Source: Planctomycetota bacterium (GTDB lineage Bacteria; Planctomycetota; Phycisphaerae; UBA1845). From it: a stretch of DNA of 64,000 nucleotides. Of this stretch, positions 8,898 through 17,891 are shown piece by piece. The notes beneath the pieces are model-generated. The model made no database searches. It saw only the letters and a program-made list of their open reading frames with translations, and was not told the origin of the DNA. The translations under genes were made by a program, and so were the position numbers. The stretch is taken from the NCBI GenBank assembly GCA_024280855.1, contig JAJRPG010000094.1, forward strand, positions 1 through 64,000, in the 5' to 3' direction. The first letter of the stretch is position 1, and each line of letters begins with the position of its first letter.

Positions 8898-10349
8898 ATG
8901 GCTAGTGCGAAACGAAAAAACCGACGCAGGAATAAAACCTCGGAAGCATCGCCTCCGGTTGCTAAAGGTGCGCTAAATGAGGCCAATCCATTCAAGGAAA
9001 GCCCCGCGCCGCAAGAGTCGCGCGCTATTTCGCTAAGCGATTTACAATCCGAGGTGTGTCAGGCGATTCAAGCTGGTATGACACTAAAAATGGACCTTTA
9101 CGCAGACACCGGAGAGTTGCTCCTCTCCGCAGGTTCGCGCATTACTCGTCGATTCCTGGAACTTCTAAGCCAACGAAAAATCACGCAGCTACATCTGCGA
9201 CCATCTACCAATCCCGAGTTTGAGACACCCGATGAAATTGAAGAAGCTGAAAATACAGATGAAGAAGTATCCGAGAGCTTGCCGGAAAAAGAAGACAAAA
9301 AGCCCGTAGAAAATAAGCCTTTTGAAACACCATTCAGCATAGAGCTAGATGAAAAGCTCGGGGCTGAGCTTCGTAAGCAGGTGACATTTAGGCCCATCCA
9401 TGCCTGGCGACGACCTCGGTTAGCCATTGATGATCTAAAAAACCATGCGGAGCGTGGCGTACAGGTCCATGAGGCCACCCAACATGCAGTCAGCGATGTG
9501 TGTGAAAGGTTAATGGTCGGTTCGAGAACCTCAGCCTCGGAATTAAGACAATCCGTGATTCAATTTGCCGAGATGGCTGCCGTTGATTTTGATTTGCTGC
9601 CTTTGGTCATCGCGCTACAGGACTCGACCGGAGATTATCTCTACGACCACTGCGTCAACGTCGCGCTGCTAAGCATGGCTATGGCGACTCACTTGGGGCT
9701 TGACCGAGAGAATGTGACCATCGTAGGCCTCGGCGGTTTGTTGCAGGATATTGGTATGTTGCGGGTTCCTGCGGAGATTCGTCTATCCGGCAAGCCGATC
9801 ACCGAAAGCGACTGGGACGAAATTCGGCACCATCCTTTGCATACACTGGACATGATCCACGATCTTCGCGGCTTGCCGCAGGAGGTCAAATATATCGCCT
9901 ATCAGGCCCACGAAAGATGTGATGGTCAAGGATACCCACGAGGGCGCAATGGCAAGGAATTGCACCAATTTTCCAGGCTGATTGCGATAGCAGATGTCTA
10001 CTCAGCTATGACCAACAATCGTCCATATCGTGAGGCATTGCTTCCGTATCACGCCATCAAAACCATTCTCAAAGACGGTAGCATAAATAAATTTGACAAT
10101 GTTTTAATCCGTGCGCTTTTGGACACTGTATCTTTGTTTCCGATCGGCAGCGAAGTGTACTTAGCCAGCGGTGAGAATGCGCGTGTAATTCGCGCGAATC
10201 CTACATTACACACCAAGCCCGTCGTGGAATTGCTAACCCACGATGGATATCCCACAGGTGAAATACTTGATCTGTCCCTAGAAGACACCCCAGCCGTTGT
10301 CGAAGTAGCCGAGCGGGAAGATGCGGGAATTATTACTGACACCCAGTAG
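8898..10349 (+). CDS. HD-GYP domain protein with altered HD motif
   Basis: Cytoplasmic, about 483 residues from the ATG at 8898; the frame is open to a TTG at 8853, but the ATG begins a typical basic N-terminus. A Lys/Arg-rich head and an acidic linker (about 105-145) precede an HD-GYP domain (about 235-430), the c-di-GMP phosphodiesterase family. Seen are YDHCVNVA (His 251), HHPLHTLDMI (311-313) and AHERCDGQGYP (His 338, GYP about 345-347). The defining HD pair reads QD in GLLQDIGMLRVP (Q283-D284), so one metal-binding His is missing. It may be inactive, or active with a changed metal site. The C-terminal 50 residues resemble the short tail common after HD-GYP domains. Confidence 0.85.
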   Translation: MASAKRKNRRRNKTSEASPPVAKGALNEANPFKESPAPQESRAISLSDLQSEVCQAIQAGMTLKMDLYADTGELLLSAGSRITRRFLELLSQRKITQLHLRPSTNPEFETPDEIEEAENTDEEVSESLPEKEDKKPVENKPFETPFSIELDEKLGAELRKQVTFRPIHAWRRPRLAIDDLKNHAERGVQVHEATQHAVSDVCERLMVGSRTSASELRQSVIQFAEMAAVDFDLLPLVIALQDSTGDYLYDHCVNVALLSMAMATHLGLDRENVTIVGLGGLLQDIGMLRVPAEIRLSGKPITESDWDEIRHHPLHTLDMIHDLRGLPQEVKYIAYQAHERCDGQGYPRGRNGKELHQFSRLIAIADVYSAMTNNRPYREALLPYHAIKTILKDGSINKFDNVLIRALLDTVSLFPIGSEVYLASGENARVIRANPTLHTKPVVELLTHDGYPTGEILDLSLEDTPAVVEVAEREDAGIITDTQ

Positions 10350-10351
10350 CT

Positions 10352-11956
10352 TCAACCCAGAACTGGTAACGCAATAGTCGAGGCGTCGTGCGTAATAAGC
10401 GTACCGTGCGTGCGAGAAGGCGTTACCCGGTCAATGCGAACGTCCACTAAACCCCCTGGTGACACGTCCTCGGCATCAAAGTGGACATCAAAATACCGAT
10501 CCGTTCTGCCATGAAAAATGCGCATTGGCGATCCATCATTCATCGCATCATGGCAGTCAATAAACTCCCAAGCATCACCATCGCCAGGCGGCTCCATTTT
10601 GGCTTCACTTTCGATTAGCACCCGCTGTGACGTACCCATGAGGGGCCTTCGATAGGCCAGTGAAAGTTCGTTTTCCAGCTCAGCCATCCGATTCATCCGC
10701 TCGCGGACAATTGGATTAGGCACAAAATCTTTCTGCCAACGCGCCGCCGCAGTCTTTTCTCTGGGGCTGAACGGAAACGCGTGAATTTTCAAAAAACCTG
10801 CGTAGCGAGCTATTTCAAGTGAGGCTTGAAAACCGTCTTCCGTTTCACCGGGAAAGCCCACGATGATGTCCGTCGAAATAGCCGGGTAGTCTAAAACCTC
10901 GTGGACGCGGTCGATCATATTTATGAAATCATCTCTGGAGTATTGCCGGTTCATGCGGCGAAGAATTTCCTGGCTGCCAGATTGCAATGGCAAATGAAGA
11001 TGCGGCACGCAATTATCGTGGCTGGCTAAGACTTCGAGCAGGGAGTCGTCCACATCCCCCGGCTCCAGGCTGGAGAGACGCAGCCGCTTTAGCCCATCTA
11101 CCCCAGCCAAGGCCTCTATAAGTCCTGCTAGTGGTGCAGTTGCACAAGAGAAACGCTTCCGAATGGCTGTTTCTCGTCCGTACGCGCCTAGAAAGATGCC
11201 CGTTACAACGATTTCCGAATGTCCCGCAGCGACGAGCGCCTGGGCTTCAGCTACGGCGACTTCGACGGGTTTCGACCCCAGCCGAGGCCTGAGTTGCGGG
11301 ATAATGCAATAGCTGCAAAAGGCGTCGCATCCATTTTGCACTTTGAGGAAGGCTCGTTGATGGCCTTCAAACTGTTCAATTTGGCCCATGAGTACCTCTG
11401 GCGTATTGACAATGGGCAAGCTGGGCGGAATAATCTTTGTCGGCGGTTCGGATGTTTGGTCAGTCGATATTAGGCCCGAAATATTTGGGCTAACCGGAGA
11501 TTTCCGGTGCAACGGATTCATACGTATTTCATACCTATCGGCATCCGGTAAAGTTGGGGTCGCCACAGTAGCATGCGCAGGGGTTATAGTTTCAGACGCG
11601 GGTGCTTGGTTAATCTGTTGGCGAATTAGGTGTATTAACTCAGTGCAAACTTCGGTGTCGTGGCCCAGGACTGCGGTCACGCCTTCGATATTGCGCAGAT
11701 GTTGAGCATCTGCGGACGCGCCACAACCAACCACGATGACTGATGTTTGCCCGTTATGTGACAGTCGGCGGATAGTCTGGCGGCTTTTGCGGAGTGCCTG
11801 GCTGGTGACGGCGCAGGTGTTCACAATCGCGTAGTCAGCGATGTCGTTGTCGTGAACAGGTTGTAAGCCCAGCGACCGAAGCGTATCGCGGATTTGTTGT
11901 GATTCGTACTGGTTCACTTTACAGCCGAGGGTGGCCAGCCGATACTTCCGGGCCAT
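10352..11956 (-). CDS. mtaB: tRNA N6-threonylcarbamoyladenosine methylthiotransferase MtaB
   Basis: A radical SAM methylthiotransferase that adds a methylthio group to t6A at position 37 of tRNAs reading ANN codons. The N-terminal MTTase domain starts with ATLGCKVNQYES and has three cysteines (C12, C48, C78) for the auxiliary iron-sulfur cluster. The radical SAM motif is CDAFCSYC (C210, C214, C217). The C-terminal 95 residues form a TRAM-like tRNA-binding part. GCKVNQYE is characteristic of MtaB rather than MiaB or RimO. At 534 residues it is longer than usual because of a Pro/Thr-rich insert of about 60 residues (about 118-190) between the first two domains. It is convergent with the HD-GYP gene, with 2 bases between them. 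Confidence 0.92.
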   Translation of the reverse strand: MARKYRLATLGCKVNQYESQQIRDTLRSLGLQPVHDNDIADYAIVNTCAVTSQALRKSRQTIRRLSHNGQTSVIVVGCGASADAQHLRNIEGVTAVLGHDTEVCTELIHLIRQQINQAPASETITPAHATVATPTLPDADRYEIRMNPLHRKSPVSPNISGLISTDQTSEPPTKIIPPSLPIVNTPEVLMGQIEQFEGHQRAFLKVQNGCDAFCSYCIIPQLRPRLGSKPVEVAVAEAQALVAAGHSEIVVTGIFLGAYGRETAIRKRFSCATAPLAGLIEALAGVDGLKRLRLSSLEPGDVDDSLLEVLASHDNCVPHLHLPLQSGSQEILRRMNRQYSRDDFINMIDRVHEVLDYPAISTDIIVGFPGETEDGFQASLEIARYAGFLKIHAFPFSPREKTAAARWQKDFVPNPIVRERMNRMAELENELSLAYRRPLMGTSQRVLIESEAKMEPPGDGDAWEFIDCHDAMNDGSPMRIFHGRTDRYFDVHFDAEDVSPGGLVDVRIDRVTPSRTHGTLITHDASTIALPVLG

Positions 11957-12116
11957 AGTGTCGTCTATTGTACGCGGCTATGATCCGTCAGGATAGTTGT
12001 AGAACTGTGGCCGGGTGATTTCGTACTAATAACAGCACGAATAGCGGCTAAGTAAAGAAGTTGGCTTATGCGAAGTCAGCAGGGTGAGATGTCAACCGTG
12101 GTGGGAGTGATGTTCC

Positions 12117-14129
12117 ATGGCTAATACACAGGCAGTATGGGGAATCGATCTTGGTCGATGTGCGTTAAAAGCGATCAAGCTCCGTGTAGGTGCGGATGAC
12201 AAGGTTGAGATCGTCGCATGCGATTATATCGAACACGATCAGGACTTATCCCAGGCTGAGGATAAGCGTCATGAGTTGATCGCTGCAGCGCTGGAGAAGT
12301 TTCTTTCTCGGAACGACATCTCCAAAGATGCGGTAGCTGTATCCGTTCCTGGCCAGCAGACGCTGGCTCGTTTTACAAAATTACCTCCCGTTGCGCCAAA
12401 GCGCATACCAGATATTGTGCGGTACGAAGCCGATCAGCAGATTCCGTTCGATATGGACGAAGTGATTTGGGACTACCAGACCTTTGAGTCTGAAGGATTA
12501 CCGGACCTGGAAGTCGGCATATTCGCTATTAAGCGGGAGCTTCTCCGCGAGCATTTGCTGCATTTTGAGCAGGCTTCGATTGAGCCAATTGCGGTGCAGA
12601 CCGGGCCTTTGGGTGTTTATAATGCGGCATATTTTGATGAGTGCATCAGTTCTGAAACGACCATCATGCTGGACATCGGGGCGACCAATGCTGATTTGGT
12701 AATCGGTACGCAGCATAGTCTTTGGACACGCACGATTCAGATTGGCGGCAATCATTTTACCGAGGCGCTGGTCAAAGCTTTTAAGTTGTCGTTTGCCAAA
12801 GCGGAATCACTTAAGAGATCGGCTGAGACGAGCAAGTATAAGAGACAAATTTTCCAGGCGATGAGGCCTGTATTCGCAGATTTGGTTCAGGAATTACAGC
12901 GATCGATTGGTTTCTATTCTTCTACGCACCGTGAAGCCCAGATCGATAAAATCGTCGGTTGTGGCAATGCCTTCAGGCTTCCCGGACTCGCGAAGTATCT
13001 ACATCAAAATCTTGACTTGGAAGTGGAAGTGCTTTCGGCCCCCAAAAACTCAACTATTTCTGCCACGGCTATGGGGGAAGTCATGAAAGATGATTTCCTG
13101 AGTTTTACCGTAGCGTATGGCATTGCATTGCAGTCTTTGGAAAAAGGTAAAATTCAATGCAACTTATTGCCGACTGAGATAGCCAAGCAACTTGTCTGGC
13201 GTAAAAAGAAGCCAGCGTTTGCAGCGGCAGCGGCGTGCTTGTTGCTTGCCGGGGCGATGATTTGGTTTCGGCAATCGGCTGATATGAGCGCGTTGGCAGC
13301 GGCGAATGATGGCGCTGCGTCGATGCAATTGGAGCAGGCGTACAACACCATTCGAGACGGTGCTTCAAGCTCGTTGTCGAATCGTGCGCAGGCCCAGGCG
13401 ATTTTGACTGCGGGCAAAACGCTGAAATCCGAATTAGGTCGTTTGCGCGGGCAGGGGCAGGCTGAGCGGGAAGAAACCGAAGAGCTTGTAGAATTAATGC
13501 GCAATAAAACGATTGTGCCGAAGATCACAAAAATACTGCATGATGCCTTACCGGTTCCCAAGGGCGCGCTTGGCCAGGCGACAACTGTGGAAGAGGTGCA
13601 GTCGTTGATTGCCTCTGGTGCTGTGCCGCCACGAGATCAGCGTCATCAGATGGAAATTGAATCGTTTGATATTGCTTGGGAGCCCAATTTGCACGCTTAT
13701 GAATGGGATAGCGTGGTCACAATGCCTGAGCCGATTATACCTTTTGATGATGATTTGTCGGGGTTTTGGGTTAAAATAACCTGTACTACACCTAATAAGC
13801 AAGCCGCCGATTTTATTGACAAGAACTATATTCGCAACTTGCGAAAACTAGGGAGTAAGCCAGGTGAGGGATTCTACTTTGACCGTATTGCAATTTATCG
13901 TGGCGAAAAAGTGGAACTAAAACAGGCGGAAGGTGAAAGAGCACGGAAAAGATTCAATGTTCGGCCCCTGGGAAACGTAGGCCGAAATGATTGGGACGCG
14001 ATTGATCCGCTAGATCCTATTACCAATGAATCACGCAAGGACGACTGGCGGTTTGATCTTTATGTCGATGTCGTTCTTGAAGATTATCCGGAGGATTTAC
14101 TTGGTAACGATGATCCTGAGGGTGATTGA
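12117..14129 (+). CDS. pilM: PilM-type pilus assembly ATPase-fold protein with membrane anchor
   Basis: Residues 1-345 form an actin-like PilM domain: GIDLGRCALKAIKL at 9-22, SVPGQQTLARFTKLPP (about 80-95), EADQQIPFDMDEVIWDYQ (about 105-122), MLDIGATNADLVI (about 183-195) and a VGCGNAFRLPGL strand-loop (about 281-292). In type IV pili and type II secretion PilM binds the short cytoplasmic tail of PilN on the inner membrane. Here the protein continues with a basic KKK, one membrane segment (about 365-385) and about 285 more residues that should lie in the periplasm, with a coiled section (about 395-465). This suggests a PilM-PilN fusion, which is inference. A GGTGGGAG ribosome site precedes the ATG. 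It heads the pilus/secretion locus. Confidence 0.85.
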   Translation: MANTQAVWGIDLGRCALKAIKLRVGADDKVEIVACDYIEHDQDLSQAEDKRHELIAAALEKFLSRNDISKDAVAVSVPGQQTLARFTKLPPVAPKRIPDIVRYEADQQIPFDMDEVIWDYQTFESEGLPDLEVGIFAIKRELLREHLLHFEQASIEPIAVQTGPLGVYNAAYFDECISSETTIMLDIGATNADLVIGTQHSLWTRTIQIGGNHFTEALVKAFKLSFAKAESLKRSAETSKYKRQIFQAMRPVFADLVQELQRSIGFYSSTHREAQIDKIVGCGNAFRLPGLAKYLHQNLDLEVEVLSAPKNSTISATAMGEVMKDDFLSFTVAYGIALQSLEKGKIQCNLLPTEIAKQLVWRKKKPAFAAAAACLLLAGAMIWFRQSADMSALAAANDGAASMQLEQAYNTIRDGASSSLSNRAQAQAILTAGKTLKSELGRLRGQGQAEREETEELVELMRNKTIVPKITKILHDALPVPKGALGQATTVEEVQSLIASGAVPPRDQRHQMEIESFDIAWEPNLHAYEWDSVVTMPEPIIPFDDDLSGFWVKITCTTPNKQAADFIDKNYIRNLRKLGSKPGEGFYFDRIAIYRGEKVELKQAEGERARKRFNVRPLGNVGRNDWDAIDPLDPITNESRKDDWRFDLYVDVVLEDYPEDLLGNDDPEGD

Positions 14130-14206
14130 CTCAGGTGGTTAGATACTGGCACTATGCGTAGTTTCGTTATTGTTATGTACCTGCAAATAAATGGGAGCAG
14201 GGAGTT

Positions 14207-15517
14207 ATGGATTTTATTCGAAGACAGGCGTTCACGATCATTTGTTCTATAGCCGCGCTTGGCGGCGTAGGTATTGCTGTTACAGGTTTGCAGGCGATGC
14301 CTGAAGTGATGGCTAAAATGAGCGATGCCGAGCGTGTCTTTAACGATTTGGGGTCATTGGAAAGCGGGGCAGCCAACCGCCAGGTGATTGCAGCGGAACA
14401 GGAACGCATCGATTCTATTGTGCAGGATCGAGAGCGTGTCATTGAGCGATGCAAGACACTTTATCCCTATAAGCCTTTGGAAGACGGTGTTTTTCCTGAT
14501 GGTGATGATAATCGTCGGCGTGTTTTCAAAACGGCATACCAAACTGCTATGAAGGCTTTGTATGATTCCATGCGTCCAGGTACGACGGCTACGCCCCAGG
14601 ATGTGGAGAACATGCGCGATAAGATTGAAGCTGAACTGTATAAAGCAAAAGAACACAATTTGGATGCCGGGGTAATTGTGCCTGCGCCAACCATTGCCGG
14701 TCCGCCTTTCACGCCTGCTGGTTATTTGACCGTCGCCGGCGCGAAGGAAGACGCTGCGGCCCGCGCGGAGATGGCTATTGCCCAACAGTTTTATATGTAT
14801 GCCAACCCTTTTGTAGTGCGTGTTCAAAAAAACAAGGGCCGGAAAAATTCCAAAGGCATTTCCAGTTTAGATTTTCACCCTGCGATGATGGATACTGGTA
14901 CAGTTGACGCGCCTTATCCAGAAGATTGCTGGGGGGCACAGATAGGGTATTGGATACAAAAAGATGTGGTGGAAGCCATTCTCGATGTTAACGCTCAAGC
15001 CGCTGCGACATTAAAAAAGGCAGGCCTTGCTCGTTGGGTGGGCACTTTAGCTATCAAGGAGCTTGTTTCTGTGCGTGTAGGGGATTCCTACGTTCCGCCA
15101 TATGGCGAAGGAGATCTGGTTGCAGGTGCTTCGCCTGTAGGTCGCAGGGCGGCGCTGCCGCCGATTACGGCTGAAAACGTATTTACGCGAAATGGTCGCT
15201 CGGAAACGTATGAAGTGGTTCAGTTTTCCGTGAAAATGATCATGGACCAGCGAGATATTCCTTATTTCGTTGATCGCTTAACATCTGGGCGATTCCATAC
15301 TTTGCTCCGAATTGCATACAGCCAGGTAACGGCTAATAAAAATCTGATAGGGAAAATTTATGGGGCAGATCCGGTCGTTAGTGTCGTCCTGGATTTTGAA
15401 TCAGTGATGCTGGGCGAAGTTTTCCGTAAATGGATGCCGCAGGAAGTTTGCGAGCAATACGAAATCAACTGCCCAGAGCCAGAAGAGGACGCCGATGACG
15501 AAGAAGATGATACATAA
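14207..15517 (+). CDS. Membrane-anchored protein of the pilus/secretion locus, 436 aa
   Basis: One N-terminal membrane segment (about 8-28) is followed by a large extracytoplasmic part. Residues 35-95 look coiled; the rest is mixed alpha/beta, and the C-terminus is very acidic (PEPEEDADDEEDD). Ribosome site GCAGGGAG, ATG start. Position and layout (short cytoplasmic tail, one helix, coil, periplasmic domain) fit the PilO/GspM place in the inner-membrane complex, but no clear family motif is visible, so the role is inferred from context. It lies 77 bases after pilM on the same strand. Confidence 0.7.
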   Translation: MDFIRRQAFTIICSIAALGGVGIAVTGLQAMPEVMAKMSDAERVFNDLGSLESGAANRQVIAAEQERIDSIVQDRERVIERCKTLYPYKPLEDGVFPDGDDNRRRVFKTAYQTAMKALYDSMRPGTTATPQDVENMRDKIEAELYKAKEHNLDAGVIVPAPTIAGPPFTPAGYLTVAGAKEDAAARAEMAIAQQFYMYANPFVVRVQKNKGRKNSKGISSLDFHPAMMDTGTVDAPYPEDCWGAQIGYWIQKDVVEAILDVNAQAAATLKKAGLARWVGTLAIKELVSVRVGDSYVPPYGEGDLVAGASPVGRRAALPPITAENVFTRNGRSETYEVVQFSVKMIMDQRDIPYFVDRLTSGRFHTLLRIAYSQVTANKNLIGKIYGADPVVSVVLDFESVMLGEVFRKWMPQEVCEQYEINCPEPEEDADDEEDDT

Positions 15518-15628
15518 GTGAATGTCGATGACCACACAGAGAAAGTGTGTATGAGCTTTCAAGGGCGGGTTGATTTGCCGTCCCTTCATGCGTGTTGATG
15601 CAGCAGATTAATCAAGGAGTCGAACATT

Positions 15629-17491
15629 ATGGCTAAACAACTTGTGGGTCCATTCGAAAGGCATCTCGAAAAGGCTGTTGTCGCGGTAGCAGGTTTAGCG
15701 CTTGTTGGTGCGGTGGGTATGTATCTGATTACTTCGCCCAACCAGGTTACTATTAATGGCTCGTTGGTGTCCCCCTCTAAGATCAATGATGAGTTATTGG
15801 CTTCTGCCCGAGCCGTTCGAGATCGTGTTGTAGGTGTGCGTAGTGACGTCCAGGCACCTCCCCCGGTATCTGATGAATTTGCTTCGTTGATTGAGCCATT
15901 TAACGAGGCAAAGTTAAACGTCGCACTCGTCGGCGCGGCGGCATTTAGACCTCCCATTCCGATCATCGACCCACCTACCGCCGTGGACGGCGATAAGGAA
16001 TTGGTGAAAGTGGTTGACTTGAACAAGCCAACTGCTACGTCAGGTCGATCGACTTTTACGCTGTATGATAGCGACGATGAACCGTACCGCGAGGTACACA
16101 ATTGGTCTGTTGTTTCAATCGTTTTTGACAGGGAAAAACAGTCAAAGCTGCAAGCGTCTGCTTACGGTGGTAGCCGTAAAGAGGTCACGTTTGGTCCTGT
16201 AGAGCTTCAGCGTCGGGCGCAGCGTCCTGGCGGAATTTGGCGTGATGAAGACTGGGAGATGGTAAACGCTTGGCCTGCCCTAGAAATGCCTGCGCCGCCG
16301 GCATTTACTATCATTGAGGAGAACGGGCAATACGAGGTGCCGCGTAAGCAGTACATGGAGTTATCCGATTATTATCAATTGTTGAATCAGCCTGAAACAC
16401 AGCTGGAATTGTTAAGGCCGCTAGGTATGGAAGTATATAATGGCGATGCCTGGTCCTGGCCTGAGCTTGTCCCGGTGAAAGAGCTGCTCGTACAGGACGC
16501 GGACATATTGATTCCTGGCGGAAAAGCTGAGGAGTATCCAGATGATCGCTATGGGCTGACAGATGACACTAAGGTAAAGAAATTTGTTGAACGCGGAGAG
16601 GAATTAACCTTTGACCAGCAAGTGGAGGAGGGGTATAGGCTTCTGGCTGCTGCGCGGACGTCTAGGGATATAAACCAAGCTATGACAGCTTACAACATAA
16701 GTTTCGGTGTTGCCAACGACGTCAGGGCGGGTAGTCGTGCCAAAAATTTAGCTAAGAAGTGCATGGCAAAAGCCGAGTTGCTGACAGATGATATCAACAG
16801 AGAAGCTGATAGAAAACCAGTCGGAGGCAAAGTTGTTGAAGACGCTGATGAAGAATCTGCCGTTATTGAGCGATATCCCCGACAGCAAATTTGGGTCATT
16901 GATGCCAAAACGGACAGTATTGCATCTGGTCAAACCTATCAATATCGAATGCGGGTTAGCATTTATAACCGCCTTGTGGCTGAGCCTGCTAAATATGCGA
17001 ATTCGGATGACGCGAAAGTTGTCTTTATATCAAGCGAATGGTCTGAGCCCACTGATCCAATAGAATTTGAAGCCGTATCGCATATGTTTGCGACGAGCTT
17101 CGATCCAAAGCAGGAAAAAATCAGCGTTGAGGTTTATCAATGGTTTGATGGTGAATGGGTTAAAGCTAGACAACGTTTTGGCGTGGGTGATCGCATAGCA
17201 TTTACGACCCGGGCAACGACTAGGTCGCTCGAGGATCCCAATAAGGCTGTAAAGGCGAAAGTTGACTTTAGTATAGACGGGACTGTAGTGGATATTGACT
17301 TTGCTCGTTCGTATCGCGAGAAAAAGAGAGGTCGAACGAGAGATGGCATACAGCTTGGGGTTGTAGGTAAAGAATGTTCTGTTATTTATGTGGATAGCGC
17401 TGGTGAGCTTCACGAACGCTTCGTTCCACTTGATAAGAAGCACCCGTTTAAGAGTGAATTAGGTAACCGTTTATGGAAGCCAGGGCGTTAA
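15629..17491 (+). CDS. Membrane-anchored protein of the pilus/secretion locus, 620 aa
   Basis: It begins with a short cytoplasmic stretch and one membrane segment (about 15-35), then about 580 residues outside the inner membrane. Two similar beta-rich stretches (about 120-200 and 430-520, each with a WSVVS- or EWSEPTDPI-like strand) suggest beta-sandwich modules. Start is ATG behind AAGGAG. It lies between the PilO-like gene and the secretin gene on the same strand, so it may link the inner-membrane platform to the secretin, as PilP or GspC does. That is inference from position; I recognise no family. Confidence 0.7.
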   Translation: MAKQLVGPFERHLEKAVVAVAGLALVGAVGMYLITSPNQVTINGSLVSPSKINDELLASARAVRDRVVGVRSDVQAPPPVSDEFASLIEPFNEAKLNVALVGAAAFRPPIPIIDPPTAVDGDKELVKVVDLNKPTATSGRSTFTLYDSDDEPYREVHNWSVVSIVFDREKQSKLQASAYGGSRKEVTFGPVELQRRAQRPGGIWRDEDWEMVNAWPALEMPAPPAFTIIEENGQYEVPRKQYMELSDYYQLLNQPETQLELLRPLGMEVYNGDAWSWPELVPVKELLVQDADILIPGGKAEEYPDDRYGLTDDTKVKKFVERGEELTFDQQVEEGYRLLAAARTSRDINQAMTAYNISFGVANDVRAGSRAKNLAKKCMAKAELLTDDINREADRKPVGGKVVEDADEESAVIERYPRQQIWVIDAKTDSIASGQTYQYRMRVSIYNRLVAEPAKYANSDDAKVVFISSEWSEPTDPIEFEAVSHMFATSFDPKQEKISVEVYQWFDGEWVKARQRFGVGDRIAFTTRATTRSLEDPNKAVKAKVDFSIDGTVVDIDFARSYREKKRGRTRDGIQLGVVGKECSVIYVDSAGELHERFVPLDKKHPFKSELGNRLWKPGR

Positions 17492-17663
17492 ACGGGGCTA
17501 TGAGGCTATGTTATTGTTGGTTATTTTCGGTCGTTCCGCAGGAGTGAGATCATATAAGGTAGACGTATACTGCTCTGAGAAATATATCAGGAGTTATATA
17601 TGGATATCAGCGACGATTGGAAACATGGGTAACAAGACCTTGGGCTACTAATCTAGGGATGCG

Positions 17664-17822
17664 GTGATTTTGGCACTACAAAGTGGGGCGATTGTCAATA
17701 TAAAATGGTCAGACTTGCGATTTATCCGTCGTTTCCTAGAATCCGTCCATATTGTTGCCTTGGCTACTGTATGGGGAGCGTGTAGTCTGGGTTACGAGTC
17801 ATTCGGTTTGGTATTGTATTGA
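17664..17822 (+). CDS. Possible small membrane protein, 52 aa, in the gap before the secretin
   Basis: Within the 400-base gap 17492-17891 one GTG frame encodes a basic first half (KWSDLRFIRRFLES) and one hydrophobic segment (VHIVALATVWGACSLGY). The ribosome site is poor. A separate 10-codon frame at 17600-17632 has a good site (AGGAG, ATG) but ends at once with TAA; it could be a leader peptide or chance. Neither is firmly supported. The remainder of the gap shows no feature apart from the GGGAGG ribosome site for the secretin gene at 17878-17883. Confidence 0.25.
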   Translation: MILALQSGAIVNIKWSDLRFIRRFLESVHIVALATVWGACSLGYESFGLVLY

Positions 17823-17891
17823 GGCCGGTGCGGTGTACGTTGAGGGGTATTATTTGACGGGCTTTGAATCGCCCACAGGGAGGATGTTGTT

